From positions 1-64,000 of the forward strand of contig DASO01000005.1 of the NCBI GenBank assembly GCA_002503845.1: a stretch of DNA of 64,000 nt, given 5' to 3'. The translations under genes were made by a program, and so were the position numbers. Source of the DNA: Euryarchaeota archaeon UBA24. Lineage in GTDB: Archaea > Halobacteriota > Halobacteria > Halobacteriales > Hikarchaeaceae. A model generated the notes under the pieces. The model searched no databases. It was not told the DNA's origin and saw only the letters and a program-made list of their open reading frames with translations. Shown in pieces: positions 43,779-53,454 of the stretch (position 1 is the first letter of the stretch; each line of letters begins with the position of its first letter).

Positions 43779-45359
43779 TCATCCGTTTAGAGAAATGCAA
43801 TAGATATCAGTGATACGGTCATCAGATATCAATTGGTTTCGGAGGTCATCAGAGATTGGGTCGTCGATGTTATACACAGTGAGTGCTCCGCCACCGATAT
43901 TTTCTCTAGAATTAAACATCGCCCCAATATTTATTGTATGTTCACCCAAGATCGTGCCTATGAATCCGATAACTCCGGGTCGATCTAGATTTCGGGAAAT
44001 AAGCATATGACCAGAGGGAATTGCGTCGACTCGGAAACCATCTATGCTGACAATTCGAGGGTCGTTATTGGCAAAGACTGTGCCTTCTATGCATATAGAT
44101 TTAGTTTCGCTTCGGAGAGTGACAGAGATTAAACTTTGAAAACCATCTATAAGAGGGTGTTTGTTCTCTTGAATATTGACCCCACGTTCTTGGGCCACTC
44201 GGAGAGCATTTACAGAGTTAATTCTCCACTCAAGTGAGGTAAAAACACCTTTGAGTGCACTTGCAGTGATAAGACTGACATCCAAAGATGCAATCTCCCC
44301 AGAATAGGTTAATTCAATGGAATTGACGGGATTTTCGAGTAATTGAACAGCGAGGTTTCCTGCAGTTTCCATGAGACCTATATAGGGAGATATTTTTGAG
44401 AAGGTTGCCTCGTCGATGGAGGGAGAGTTAAGAGAATTTTCAACGGGGTTTCCAGCCAATGCTGCGATTATCTGTTTGGCTATATCGAGAGAAACATTTT
44501 CTTGTGCAGCTTCTGTGCTCGCTCCAAGATGGGGGGTGACAATAACATTTTGTAAGCCAAGAAGGGGATTGTCAGGAGAGACAGGTTCTTCAGAAAAAAC
44601 GTCTATAGCAGCTCCTGCGAGGACACCATCTGATATCGCTTCTGCTAATGCAGACTCATTTACTATACCACCTCGTGCGCAATTGATCAGATAACCACCT
44701 TTTAATTTTGTGAGTTGTTCCTTTCCGATGAGATTTTTTGTTTCGGGGGTGAGTGGGGTGTGAATTGTAAGGACGTCTGCGTTGTCCATGCAAGTGGGAA
44801 GATCCATTAGGGTGATACCAAGTTGGTCTGCTCGATCTTGAGAAATATAAGGATCGAATGCCACAATATTCATTCCAAGTGAAAGAAATCTCTTGGCTAC
44901 TTCTTGACCCACTCGCCCTAGTCCTACTATTCCTGCAGTTTTTCCATCAAGTTCTAACCCAATGAAATTTTTCTTCTCCCATTTTCCATCGTTAAGGGAG
45001 ATATGAGCTTGGGGGATTTTTCTCGCTATTGCAAATGTCATTGCAATGGTGTGCTCAGCTGCTGCACGTATGTTCCCTTCGGGTGCATTCACAACAATAA
45101 CACCATTATCAGAAGCAGCGTCCAGGTCGATGTTATCTATTCCCACGCCAGCGCGCCCAATGATGATAAGATTCGGTGCAGCTTCGATTAAGGTTCTATT
45201 AACAGAAGTACCAGATCTAACTACGAGGCCACTGGCGTTTTTAACCAAATCTAAAAGTTCTGTTTCAGTGGAATCGTATGCCAATTCCACTTCGTGTCCA
45301 GCTTCTTTGAGAGTATCCAAGCCAGAGTTGTCGATAGGTTCTGCTACTATGACCTTCAT
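43779..45359 (-). CDS. serA: D-3-phosphoglycerate dehydrogenase
   Basis: The first enzyme of phosphorylated serine biosynthesis, 526 residues. The substrate domain starts MKVIVAEPIDNSGLDTLKEA. The NAD-binding motif is GIVGLGRVGQEVAKRF, with catalytic residues in NCARGGIVNESAL and TPHLGASTEAAQENV. The long C-terminus has an intervening domain and a final ACT domain (LDRPGVIGFIGTILGEHTIN), which allows serine feedback. A TATA-like GTTAATAATC at 45381-45390, 27 bp upstream, suggests a leaderless transcript. It is divergent from serB. Confidence 0.96.
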   Translation of the reverse strand: MKVIVAEPIDNSGLDTLKEAGHEVELAYDSTETELLDLVKNASGLVVRSGTSVNRTLIEAAPNLIIIGRAGVGIDNIDLDAASDNGVIVVNAPEGNIRAAAEHTIAMTFAIARKIPQAHISLNDGKWEKKNFIGLELDGKTAGIVGLGRVGQEVAKRFLSLGMNIVAFDPYISQDRADQLGITLMDLPTCMDNADVLTIHTPLTPETKNLIGKEQLTKLKGGYLINCARGGIVNESALAEAISDGVLAGAAIDVFSEEPVSPDNPLLGLQNVIVTPHLGASTEAAQENVSLDIAKQIIAALAGNPVENSLNSPSIDEATFSKISPYIGLMETAGNLAVQLLENPVNSIELTYSGEIASLDVSLITASALKGVFTSLEWRINSVNALRVAQERGVNIQENKHPLIDGFQSLISVTLRSETKSICIEGTVFANNDPRIVSIDGFRVDAIPSGHMLISRNLDRPGVIGFIGTILGEHTINIGAMFNSRENIGGGALTVYNIDDPISDDLRNQLISDDRITDIYCISLNG

Positions 45360-45380
45360 GACTTGGGAAGACTAGTCGAC

Positions 45381-45435
45381 GATTATTAACACTTTCTTAT
45401 GGAAGCAGGGGGGAGTTTTAAGAAAATATATATAT
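45381..45435. promoter_or_regulatory. Divergent serA/serB promoter pair
   Basis: On the minus strand GTTAATAATC (45390-45381) is centred 27 bp before the serA ATG. On the plus strand AAATATATATAT (45424-45435) is centred 26 bp before the serB GTG. Both spacings predict leaderless mRNAs. The two TATA boxes lie about 44 bp apart, so a regulator bound between them could act on both serine genes. Confidence 0.55.
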
Positions 45436-45455
45436 GAAGAGCCCTGGAAAGTGTT

Positions 45456-46091
45456 GTGCAGCTTATTGCATTTGACTTCGATGGGACATTATCAGAGGGG
45501 GAAATGATAGTTGAATTGGCTACGGAAGTGGGCCACAGATCCCAGATAAGTGAAATTACACAAAAGGGGATGCGGGGTGAGATAAGTTTTGGGGAGAGTC
45601 TCAATTTACGGACAGGTTTGTTAAAAGGACTCTCGGAGGAAAATGCAGGTAGGGTTTATCAAAATACGTTTTTGCGCCCAGGTATGGGGGAATTATTAGA
45701 AAATTTAAAAGAAAAAAATATAAAAATTGCAATCATAACGGGAGGATTTTTAGAGGGGGTAGAAAGGGCACTAGAAAATTCAGATACAAGTGTAGATTGG
45801 ATTGTTGCTAATGATCTCATGGTAGAGAAAGGACATCTTACAGGTGAAGTACGTGGGGAATTGATCCATAAATCAAAAAGAGAGGCCCTAGATAAAATTT
45901 GTACAATGGCAAAGATACCAATAGAACAGGTGGTCGCTATTGGAGATGGGGCTAATGACATCCCCATGTTAGAAAGGGCTGGTTTTTCTATAGGATTCAG
46001 ACCAAAAATGATTGTGAAGGAGTATTGTGATGTTGTTGTGGATACAGTGGGAGAATTGCGAGATCTACTAGCAGAAAAAAATATTTTGTGA
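45456..46091 (+). CDS. serB: Phosphoserine phosphatase
   Basis: A HAD-family phosphatase releasing serine from phosphoserine, 211 residues. The nucleophile motif is AFDFDGTLSEGE, followed by the cap region MRGEISFGESLNLRTGLLKG, motif II IITGGF and motif IV VAIGDGANDIPMLERAGFS. The start is GTG at 45456, confirmed by the TATA box 26 bp upstream and the position of the first catalytic strand. It is divergent from serA and convergent with metX, 10 bp from its stop. Confidence 0.93.
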   Translation: MQLIAFDFDGTLSEGEMIVELATEVGHRSQISEITQKGMRGEISFGESLNLRTGLLKGLSEENAGRVYQNTFLRPGMGELLENLKEKNIKIAIITGGFLEGVERALENSDTSVDWIVANDLMVEKGHLTGEVRGELIHKSKREALDKICTMAKIPIEQVVAIGDGANDIPMLERAGFSIGFRPKMIVKEYCDVVVDTVGELRDLLAEKNIL

Positions 46092-46101
46092 GAGATCCGG
46101 C

Positions 46102-47301
46102 TTAATTGGAGAAGAGGCTATTATGGACAGGGGCGAATTTGCTTTTTGGTTCAGATAGTGTATCCGTAATTGAACTTGAATTTATTCCATCCGAGAGGAA
46201 CCCGGAGATGGGAGGACCAACGTTGTTTGGTTCTACGAGAAATGCATCGTGCCCATATGGTGAATCGATGACATGATGGATTGTGTTGATATTTGCCTCT
46301 CTAAAAGAATGTGCTAGTTCTTCGGAGGTAGAACTAGGGAAGTGCCAATCTCCGGTAAAGGATATCAAGAGAACTTCTCCGGTAAATGCAGAAATTGCAT
46401 CGGAATCGGACTCATATCCAGAAGATAAATCATAATTATCCATTGCTCGGAGTAAGTAGAGGTAACTATTAGGATCGAATCTAGTTGTGAACTTTTCAGA
46501 ATTATAATCTAAATAAGATTCGACTTCGGTGTAGGGAAAGAATGCTGCTGCTGGATCCGATGGTGAAAAATCATAGAGTGAATCCCTCCCAGCAGATCTC
46601 CTACCAAATTTAGCTAGCATTGATTCTTTTGAAAGGTACATTACATGGCCAATTTTTCTTGCTTGTGCTAATCCATGGTATGGGGGAGTAGAACCGTAGT
46701 AATTACCTCCATTCCAGTTTGGATCTCCAGTAATAGATCTACTTGCGATGGAATCCAGTGCGATGCATTGGGAATCTAATCTTGCTGCTGTTGCAATTGG
46801 TATGAGTCGGTTTATATCATCGGGGTAAACTTTAGCCCACTCCAACGCGTTCATTCCCCCTACAGAACCCCCAATAACAGCGTGTAAACGACCGACTCCT
46901 AGGTGATCTAGAAGCATTCTTTGTGAATGTGTCCAGTCAGTGACAGTTACGGGAGGGAATGTAGTGGCGTAGGGAGACCCAGTCTCCGGAGAAATTGAAG
47001 AGGGGCCAGAGGAACCATAACAAGATCCAACTAAATTGACACAGACAATATAATAATCAATAGTATCGATTGCTTTTCCAGGACCAACCATGGTGTCCCA
47101 CCATGCACGTGCTTGGCCGGTGGTATCGGTTCTGTGATGGCCGGCCATATGCGTGCTTCCAGTTAGTGCGTGGCAGACTAAGATGGCATTATCGCCGGTG
47201 AATTCACCATAAGTTTCGTATGCCAGCGTTAGATTTGGGATGGATTCACCGCAAGCGAATGTGAATTCGCCGAAATCCACTGTGTCTCGTGTGGTATTCA
47301 T
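46102..47301 (-). CDS. metX: Homoserine O-acetyltransferase
   Basis: An alpha/beta-hydrolase transferase that acylates homoserine for methionine synthesis, 399 residues. Family motifs are LAYETYGEFTGDNAILVCHA, then HRTDTTGQARAWWDTMVGPG and the nucleophile elbow GGSVGGMNALEWA. The final aspartate/histidine are in FTGDWHFPS and SPYGHDAFL. I start at the ATG at 47301, which is preceded by a GAGG Shine-Dalgarno-like sequence; an upstream TTG at 47325 is less likely. No metY or metZ gene is adjacent. Confidence 0.94.
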   Translation of the reverse strand: MNTTRDTVDFGEFTFACGESIPNLTLAYETYGEFTGDNAILVCHALTGSTHMAGHHRTDTTGQARAWWDTMVGPGKAIDTIDYYIVCVNLVGSCYGSSGPSSISPETGSPYATTFPPVTVTDWTHSQRMLLDHLGVGRLHAVIGGSVGGMNALEWAKVYPDDINRLIPIATAARLDSQCIALDSIASRSITGDPNWNGGNYYGSTPPYHGLAQARKIGHVMYLSKESMLAKFGRRSAGRDSLYDFSPSDPAAAFFPYTEVESYLDYNSEKFTTRFDPNSYLYLLRAMDNYDLSSGYESDSDAISAFTGEVLLISFTGDWHFPSSTSEELAHSFREANINTIHHVIDSPYGHDAFLVEPNNVGPPISGFLSDGINSSSITDTLSEPKSKFAPVHNSLFSN

Positions 47302-47433
47302 GATATTTTCCTCTTTGTAGACCAAAGTTTTGTATTATGTATATTTATGGGGGGTAATATAACTGTTACGTATAATTGTTTGAATAAATATAACTAATAA
47401 TTGAGAATATTTACTGGAAATATTGGACATAGA

Positions 47434-48600
47434 TTATAGTATTTTTTCCGCGATATCAAGAGCAGAATCGGTATCTACGTTGATTCCACAATCGCATAGG
47501 GCTTCTCCGACTGTTTGAATTCCTCGAAGTACTTGTGCAGTTGAAAGATCCCCCATATTTGACATGCGCAAGATTTGATTTTTGAGGTGTGCATGCCCCC
47601 CACTAGCAGAAACATTTCTTTGTTTCATCGCTTTGAAAAAGTCCGAAGAATTACCAGAAATGGGATCGGGTAGATTGACAACAGTCACGGTATTTGAATA
47701 GTCGCTATGATCATATAAATTTGGAAACATTGGAAGGCCCATATCCATAAACGATGTACGATTTGCTAGGGCTTGTGTTCTGTGGCGGGAAATTCTATTT
47801 TGAATTCCTTCTTCTTTGATGTTCTCTAGTGCGACTACGAACGCCCGTACTAGAGTTACAGCACTAGTGAATGGTGTTTTGTTTTGTTTTGTCGTTTTGA
47901 CGTAAGCAGGGAGGTCTTGGTAATATCCAGCGTGGGTGTTATCGAAGGATTCGAGTGCGTGTTCGGTGGCAAAAATTGCACTAATTCCAGGAGGAGAAGC
48001 TAACGCTTTTTGTGCATCTGCGACAACTACGTCTACACCCCATTCGTCGATTTTGAATTCATCGCCTCCAATACTAGAGACCCCATCTACTACGAAAAAG
48101 GCCCCATTTTCTTTCGCTATTTCCCCGACTTCTTTGATGGGATTCATGATTCCTGTAGAGGTATCTTGGTGGACCATTGCGACTAGATGAGTATTGGAGG
48201 TAATTGTTTCTTTGATAGATTCCATGTCAAAAGAATCGCCCCAATTCGCTCGAATGGGTTTAACTAGGCAATTTCGATCTGCAATATCCACAAAGCGTTC
48301 TCCAAATTTTCCATTATCTAATGCCACTACTTCGTCTTTTGGGCCAGCTAGGTTGATGATTGCTGATTCCATCCCCATGGTTGCAGTTCCCATAAGTGGT
48401 ATGCTCATTCCGTTATCAGTACTAGATCTTCCATCGATCGTGGAGTGTCGAAACACATAGTCTAGACCATCTCGGAATTGTTGATATGTTTCTGCGAATT
48501 CAGGAGACCTATGAGAAACTAACGTGCGGGCCATTTCTTCTCTTACATTTTTTGAGAGAGGTACAGGACCGGGGTTTAGCATCAAAAAATCTTCGGCCAT
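47434..48600 (-). CDS. Class V aminotransferase (serine/alanine-glyoxylate type)
   Basis: A 388-residue PLP-dependent aminotransferase. The opening FLMLNPGPVPLSKNVREEMA, the cofactor region GTATMGMESAIINL, the pyridoxal-ring aspartate region FFVVDGVSSIGGDEF and the Schiff-base lysine in VVVADAQKALASPPG are typical for class V enzymes of the alanine-glyoxylate / serine-pyruvate branch. Given serA and serB nearby and no classical serC, it is a good candidate for the phosphoserine aminotransferase step, as in several archaea. The start is the ATG at 48600; a TTG at 48624 is less likely. Confidence 0.88.
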   Translation of the reverse strand: MAEDFLMLNPGPVPLSKNVREEMARTLVSHRSPEFAETYQQFRDGLDYVFRHSTIDGRSSTDNGMSIPLMGTATMGMESAIINLAGPKDEVVALDNGKFGERFVDIADRNCLVKPIRANWGDSFDMESIKETITSNTHLVAMVHQDTSTGIMNPIKEVGEIAKENGAFFVVDGVSSIGGDEFKIDEWGVDVVVADAQKALASPPGISAIFATEHALESFDNTHAGYYQDLPAYVKTTKQNKTPFTSAVTLVRAFVVALENIKEEGIQNRISRHRTQALANRTSFMDMGLPMFPNLYDHSDYSNTVTVVNLPDPISGNSSDFFKAMKQRNVSASGGHAHLKNQILRMSNMGDLSTAQVLRGIQTVGEALCDCGINVDTDSALDIAEKIL

Positions 48601-48638
48601 ATTCGGAGTACTTTTGAGTTGCAATTAAACTCATCGAG

Positions 48639-49463
48639 TTAGGTTTTATTAGCTATGTAGGATATTGTAAGAAATTTAAGTCCAAATACCCACATTTCAT
48701 GGGTTGCTATTATAGTTTCGGGGGGGAGATTTGAAGAGGGAAAAGAAGTAGAGGGTAAAACTTGGAATCTTTGGGATAGGGGGAGAGAAATGGGCCCTAT
48801 AGGAGTAACGAGATAGATGCCCCCATCACTAGTAGATGGAAGAGTGTTTAGCTCAAGTCCAGATTCAAAGTTTTTGATATTTAAAACAGTACTAAGATTG
48901 GAGAAAGGTAAGGGGGCTGCGATATTAACGTAGGTTGTAGATTCTCTCTTATGAGTAGCATAGAATGCGACGAAGATGGTTTCATTGGAAGGATTGGTTC
49001 GGATCCAGGCCCGGGTTCCATTGCGGGGATCAAGTGAAGGGGGAATAGTGACAAATTCACTTTTCATTTCGTGGAGTTCACCGTTTTTTCCAGGGAGGTT
49101 TAATTGTTCGATGTAGGAGGTCAAGTAGCTAGCCACAAATGCTCCAGTTCTAAATGGAAAATGCCAAAATACGCGAAAATTGAGTGAATAAGAAGAAGTT
49201 TGTTCATAAAAATGTTTGACGGAGGGTGAAAGAATAGTTGGATCAAAATTGGGTCCAGAAAAATGGTTTATATCATCGACCTCTCCGTTAGGAGGGGGCA
49301 AATGGGGAAGGTCGTAGTTGGACAAATAGTTGCTTCCTATTTTGAGGTTTCCGAAAAGTGGGCTAAAGGGTATTTCTGTTGTGATAGTGTGGTGTCTATG
49401 AAGAAAATAACCTAAAAAAAATAGGGCAATTATCGCGAAATACCAAAGACCAAAAATTTCCAT
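48639..49463 (-). CDS. Membrane-anchored protein of unknown function
   Basis: A 274-residue protein with one N-terminal membrane helix (about residues 5-22, GLWYFAIIALFFLGYFLHRH) and a largely beta-rich, proline- and serine-rich remainder, with a second hydrophobic stretch near the C-terminus (MWVFGLKFLTISY). The middle carries VFWHFPFRTGAFVASYLTSY. I recognise no domain or active site. The gene sits between argF and the class V aminotransferase, with 14-bp and 32-bp gaps, on the same strand, and may be read through from the arginine operon. Confidence 0.6.
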   Translation of the reverse strand: MEIFGLWYFAIIALFFLGYFLHRHHTITTEIPFSPLFGNLKIGSNYLSNYDLPHLPPPNGEVDDINHFSGPNFDPTILSPSVKHFYEQTSSYSLNFRVFWHFPFRTGAFVASYLTSYIEQLNLPGKNGELHEMKSEFVTIPPSLDPRNGTRAWIRTNPSNETIFVAFYATHKRESTTYVNIAAPLPFSNLSTVLNIKNFESGLELNTLPSTSDGGIYLVTPIGPISLPLSQRFQVLPSTSFPSSNLPPETIIATHEMWVFGLKFLTISYIANKT

Positions 49464-49495
49464 GGGTTAATGAATTTGAGAAGAGGTATTCGGTT

Positions 49496-50413
49496 TTATT
49501 TTGGGGTGCCGTGGGTAGGGTTGAGGATGTGAACTAACAATCCATTTTGTGCGTGGAGTCTATTTTCTGCTTGGGTCCAAACCAAAGATCTATTCCCATC
49601 AAGTATGTCTGTAGAAATTTCTTCGTCCCTGTGTGCAGGTAAACAATGCATAACCAAAGCTTCGGTTTTGTCTAATAATTTAGAATTTATTTGGAAACCA
49701 TCGAAGTCGGATAAACGTTTGTCTCTTGTAGATTCATCACCCATACTAACCCATGTGTCGGTGTACACCACATCGGCTTCAGAAACCGCCTTTGAGGGAT
49801 CGTTTGTTGCAGAAAAAGAAATTCCGGAAGATTCTATTTTCGATAAAGTTTCGGGTGAAAGTTCATATCCTTTAGGAGTAGCCATGACTAGATCTATCCC
49901 CATAATGGAACATGCTCTGGCGAAAGAATTTGCGACATTATTACCGTCTCCAACCCACGCTGCTTGGACATCAAAATTTCCAAAATTTTCATGAATGGTT
50001 AATAAGTCTGCTAGGGCTTGGCAAGGATGAGATTTATCTGATAAACCATTAATAATGGGAATTGTAGATGCTAAAGATAATTGTTCTAAAAGAGAATGAT
50101 CAGTAACTCTTGCCAGGATTGCATCTACATAAAGTGAAAGAGATTTTGTAGTATCAGAAAGTGTTTCCCCTCTGCTTAATTGCAATTGGGATAAATCGAA
50201 TGTTATTGCGTCCCCCCCAAGCATGTTCATCCCAACTTCAAATGAAACACGTGTGCGAGTGCTAGGTTTTTCGAATAGCATAGATAGTGTTTTCCCATGG
50301 AGTAAAGATGGAACGTTTCCATCAATATGGGACTGTTTTAGTTTTGTTGCGAGTTTTAAAATAGAATCAATATCTGTTTTGGTTAAATCGTCTATATCTA
50401 GTAAGTGGGTCAT
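49496..50413 (-). CDS. argF: Ornithine carbamoyltransferase
   Basis: Forms citrulline from ornithine and carbamoyl phosphate, 305 residues. The carbamoyl-phosphate motif is EKPSTRTRVSFE and the ornithine-binding motif is VMHCLPAHRDEEI; INGLSDKSHPCQALADLL and AWVGDGNNVANSFARA are also present. The ATG at 50413 (MTHLLDIDDL) overlaps the argE stop by 4 bp and is preferred over an upstream TTG. It is the last arginine gene of the operon. Confidence 0.96.
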   Translation of the reverse strand: MTHLLDIDDLTKTDIDSILKLATKLKQSHIDGNVPSLLHGKTLSMLFEKPSTRTRVSFEVGMNMLGGDAITFDLSQLQLSRGETLSDTTKSLSLYVDAILARVTDHSLLEQLSLASTIPIINGLSDKSHPCQALADLLTIHENFGNFDVQAAWVGDGNNVANSFARACSIMGIDLVMATPKGYELSPETLSKIESSGISFSATNDPSKAVSEADVVYTDTWVSMGDESTRDKRLSDFDGFQINSKLLDKTEALVMHCLPAHRDEEISTDILDGNRSLVWTQAENRLHAQNGLLVHILNPTHGTPK

Positions 50414-51480
50414 AATTTTGATAGTCTTTTGCAAACGTTGTTGAGAACATCTATACTGAGATAGAATTCTGATATCGAAATTCGTTCGTCGGGGGCATGA
50501 TCAAGTGAAGAATCACCAGGTCCATATGTAACCATAGGGACATCCCACGATTCGGAGTAAATGTTCATATCACTAGTTCCGGTTTTTCGTAGTTGTCTAG
50601 GAACTCCTCCAAAAGTTCGTATTGCCGCGCGGAATGCTCTTGCAGGAGGGGTCCTAGCACTAATCATAACTGGATTGACCATATCTTTCCATCGGACGGT
50701 TCCGGTGGTCAATTCGCTATCGGCTATTTCACGGACCTCATCTACGGATAAATTTGGTGGGACGCGAAATTGAACGTCGAAAGTGACTTCTACAGAAAGT
50801 CCGTCTTCGCTAATACCACCAGTTATTGTAATGGGTTTGGGAGTAACTTGTTCGAAAATAGAATTTTCAAGATGTGTTTGTGAAATTTCGGATGGCCAAT
50901 CATCTGCTTTGAAACGTGCTTCAACAGTGGACCACCAATCTATTGCATCTTGAAGAGCATTTTTTTCAGGACGAGAGGTGTGGCCAGATCTGCTTGTTGC
51001 TACGTATGTTCCGTTGAGCAGACCTCTATAACCAAGAGCGATGCCATCCCATCCACTAGGCTCTCCATTGATCACATTGTCAGGGATGGATTCTCTGGTT
51101 TTGACTAAATGTCTTGCCCCGTATGAATTGTGTTCTTCACTTACAACTCCCACAAAACTTACTCCAGTAGAAATTGCAGAAATGGCCATAGCAGTGAGAG
51201 GTCCCTTTGCATCCACAGAACCCCGGCCCCAAAGCACATCTCCATCTAGTTTGACGGGAATGTCCCCAGGTACAGTGTCCATGTGGGAAGTTAGAAGGAC
51301 TGCATCGTTTGATGGGGAGTGTACATTTCCAGCTTCGTCTATCCATGCCTCCCGTTGGTGAGTTTGGAAAAAATTCATTAGTACTTCTGCGCATTGTGCT
51401 TCTTTTCCCGAATAAGAGGGTGTAGATACCAAATCGAAGAGTAAAGATTTTGCTTCTTTTTTGCTCCATTTGGAACTCAT
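50410..51480 (-). CDS. argE: [LysW]-ornithine (lysine) hydrolase
   Basis: An M20-family zinc peptidase that releases ornithine from the LysW carrier, 356 residues. Metal and catalytic residues are in LTSHMDTVPGDIP, WGRGSVDAKGPLTAM and VGVVSEEHNSYGAR, and the final histidine in SLDHAPDERI. Homologues called LysK/ArgE act on LysW-linked ornithine and/or lysine. Here the downstream argF and upstream argG/argH point to arginine. It overlaps argD and argF by 4 bp at either end. Confidence 0.93.
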   Translation of the reverse strand: MSSKWSKKEAKSLLFDLVSTPSYSGKEAQCAEVLMNFFQTHQREAWIDEAGNVHSPSNDAVLLTSHMDTVPGDIPVKLDGDVLWGRGSVDAKGPLTAMAISAISTGVSFVGVVSEEHNSYGARHLVKTRESIPDNVINGEPSGWDGIALGYRGLLNGTYVATSRSGHTSRPEKNALQDAIDWWSTVEARFKADDWPSEISQTHLENSIFEQVTPKPITITGGISEDGLSVEVTFDVQFRVPPNLSVDEVREIADSELTTGTVRWKDMVNPVMISARTPPARAFRAAIRTFGGVPRQLRKTGTSDMNIYSESWDVPMVTYGPGDSSLDHAPDERISISEFYLSIDVLNNVCKRLSKL

Positions 51481-52613
51481 AGAATATCCTCCGGGAGACT
51501 ATCCATTGCCGATATGAAATCATCTGCATGGGAACGATCGAGGGTCAAAGGTGGCAAAATACGAACGACTGTTTTTCCTGCAGGTAATGCCAAAATTCCA
51601 TGATCTCTCGCAAGGTTTCCGAGTATAGAACCAGATCCACGTTTTACTTCAATTCCGATTAACAGGCCAGAACCACGTATATCGCGTGTTCTTGTTCCTA
51701 TAGTTTCTTTTAATTCTTTGAGTAGATAGGAACCAATTTTAGACGCGTTTTCAGGTAAATTTTCATTCAAAATGACATCGATGGTGGCATTTCCTGCGGC
51801 GCAAACTACAGGTCCTCCACTAAAAGTGCTTCCATGATTCCCAGGATTCTCTGCAATCCAATCTTTACATAAGGTTACTCCAATGGGCAGTCCGTTTGCT
51901 AGTCCTTTTGCAGAAGTGAGTATATCAGGGACTACATTGGTATGATTACAATTCCAAAATGAACCAGTCCTTCCAAGACCGGTTTGGATTTCATCGAGTA
52001 TCATGGCTGCACCAACTTCTTCAGTGATTTTCCTAACTTCTTGCAAGTAGTTAGGAGGAGGAAGATTGACTCCACCTTCCCCTTGTATGGGTTCAACAAT
52101 AACAGCAGCTGTGTTTTCAGATATACTGTCTGTCAAAGATTCGACATCCCCAAACGTAACGAAATCGACTTCGGGGATGAGTGGTTCAAATCCTTTCTTA
52201 TAAGTTGGTTTCCAAGTGGCAGAAAGAGAACCCATAGTTCTACCATGAAAAGCTTGCTTGGTTGATATAATTTGAGACCTCTGAGTTGCATGGCGGGCGA
52301 ATTTTATGGCTGCCTCATTGGCTTCGGTTCCGGAATTGGAGAGCCAAATATTTTGTACGTCCCCAGGAGAGATTTCAACTAATTTATTATAGAAATCATC
52401 ACGTATGGAAATTGGATATGACCCTTGTATGTAGGTTATTTTTTCTAGTTGGTTTTGTATTTCGGAGAGTACATGTGGATGGTTATGTCCTGCAGGAACG
52501 CATGCATAACTAGCTCCTAAATCTAAATATTCGGTGCCATCAGTGTCATAGAGGTGAACCCCATTTCCATGAGTTATTTGGATATTTTTCCTAGAAAAAA
52601 TAAAATTATTCAC
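51477..52613 (-). CDS. argD: [LysW]-glutamate/aminoadipate semialdehyde aminotransferase
   Basis: A class III PLP aminotransferase of 378 residues that forms LysW-linked ornithine (LysJ/ArgD family). The PLP region has NSGTEANEAAIKFARHATQR, the aspartate is in AAMILDEIQTGLGRTGSFW, and the Schiff-base lysine in TSAKGLANGLPIG. It overlaps argB upstream and argE downstream by 4 bp each, so translation is coupled along the operon. Confidence 0.94.
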   Translation of the reverse strand: MNNFIFSRKNIQITHGNGVHLYDTDGTEYLDLGASYACVPAGHNHPHVLSEIQNQLEKITYIQGSYPISIRDDFYNKLVEISPGDVQNIWLSNSGTEANEAAIKFARHATQRSQIISTKQAFHGRTMGSLSATWKPTYKKGFEPLIPEVDFVTFGDVESLTDSISENTAAVIVEPIQGEGGVNLPPPNYLQEVRKITEEVGAAMILDEIQTGLGRTGSFWNCNHTNVVPDILTSAKGLANGLPIGVTLCKDWIAENPGNHGSTFSGGPVVCAAGNATIDVILNENLPENASKIGSYLLKELKETIGTRTRDIRGSGLLIGIEVKRGSGSILGNLARDHGILALPAGKTVVRILPPLTLDRSHADDFISAMDSLPEDIL

Positions 52614-53431
52614 AGTATCGCCTCGGGGTAGATATGGGTGCCGCCGCCATCGAGTGCGGAAAGGAGGGGCTGTTCTTCATTTGCACTGGCTATTATGGCT
52701 TTTTCTGCTCCTTGTTGGAGTGCATCTGTAGCAGCCATTAACTTGCGTGTCATAAAACCTTCTGCCGCGTTTTGAAGAAGGGAATATTGTTCTGGTGTTT
52801 TTGCAGAGGATATGAGAGTAGTAGGATCAGATATATCGCGGTAGATACCTGAAACGTCGGTTAGGGAAACTAAAGTTGCAGATAGAGATCCTGCAAGCGA
52901 TGATGAAACCCTATCAGCATCTGTATTGACTGCGATACCATCATCGGACAACATAGGAGGGGAGATCACAGGGACATATCCATTGTCAAGTAAAAGTTGT
53001 ATTAGGTCTGTGTTTACAGAAGTGATCTTACCAGAATGATCGCCCCTTAGGATTTTTTTCTTTCCATTTTTAATGGTACGGATAGAATCTTTTCTAGGCC
53101 CATGTAGTAAACGCCCATCGACGCCAGAAAGGCCCACAGCATTGATATTTAAATTTTGTAATTTTACTACGAGATTCGTATTGAGTAACCCTGCCATGGT
53201 CATGGTGAATACCTTCATTGTGGCTTCGTCGGTGAAACGCCCTACAACACCTGAGGGTGTTTCTACATAATTTGGAGATAGTCCCATTCGCTCTAAATTT
53301 TCATCTATTGCGGTTGACCCTCCATGGACTATGATGAGTGAATTTCCCTGAGAAGATAAATGGACAATATCATCTAGAGCCCCCGCTGGGTCAACTGCTT
53401 TCGCCCCTCCAATTTTCAATACAATAGTCAT
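52610..53431 (-). CDS. argB: [LysW]-glutamate/aminoadipate kinase
   Basis: An amino-acid kinase of 273 residues that phosphorylates the LysW-linked side chain (LysZ/ArgB family). Motifs are IVLKIGGAKAVDPAGALDDI, IIVHGGSTAIDENL, the substrate region VGLSGVDGRLLHGPR and the nucleotide-site VSLTDVSGIYRD. The N-acetylglutamate kinases proper have a different substrate loop; the neighbouring lysW makes the carrier-linked substrate the better reading. It follows argC after 23 bp. Confidence 0.93.
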   Translation of the reverse strand: MTIVLKIGGAKAVDPAGALDDIVHLSSQGNSLIIVHGGSTAIDENLERMGLSPNYVETPSGVVGRFTDEATMKVFTMTMAGLLNTNLVVKLQNLNINAVGLSGVDGRLLHGPRKDSIRTIKNGKKKILRGDHSGKITSVNTDLIQLLLDNGYVPVISPPMLSDDGIAVNTDADRVSSSLAGSLSATLVSLTDVSGIYRDISDPTTLISSAKTPEQYSLLQNAAEGFMTRKLMAATDALQQGAEKAIIASANEEQPLLSALDGGGTHIYPEAIL

Positions 53432-53454
53432 AATTAAGTTATAATGCTGTTAAA

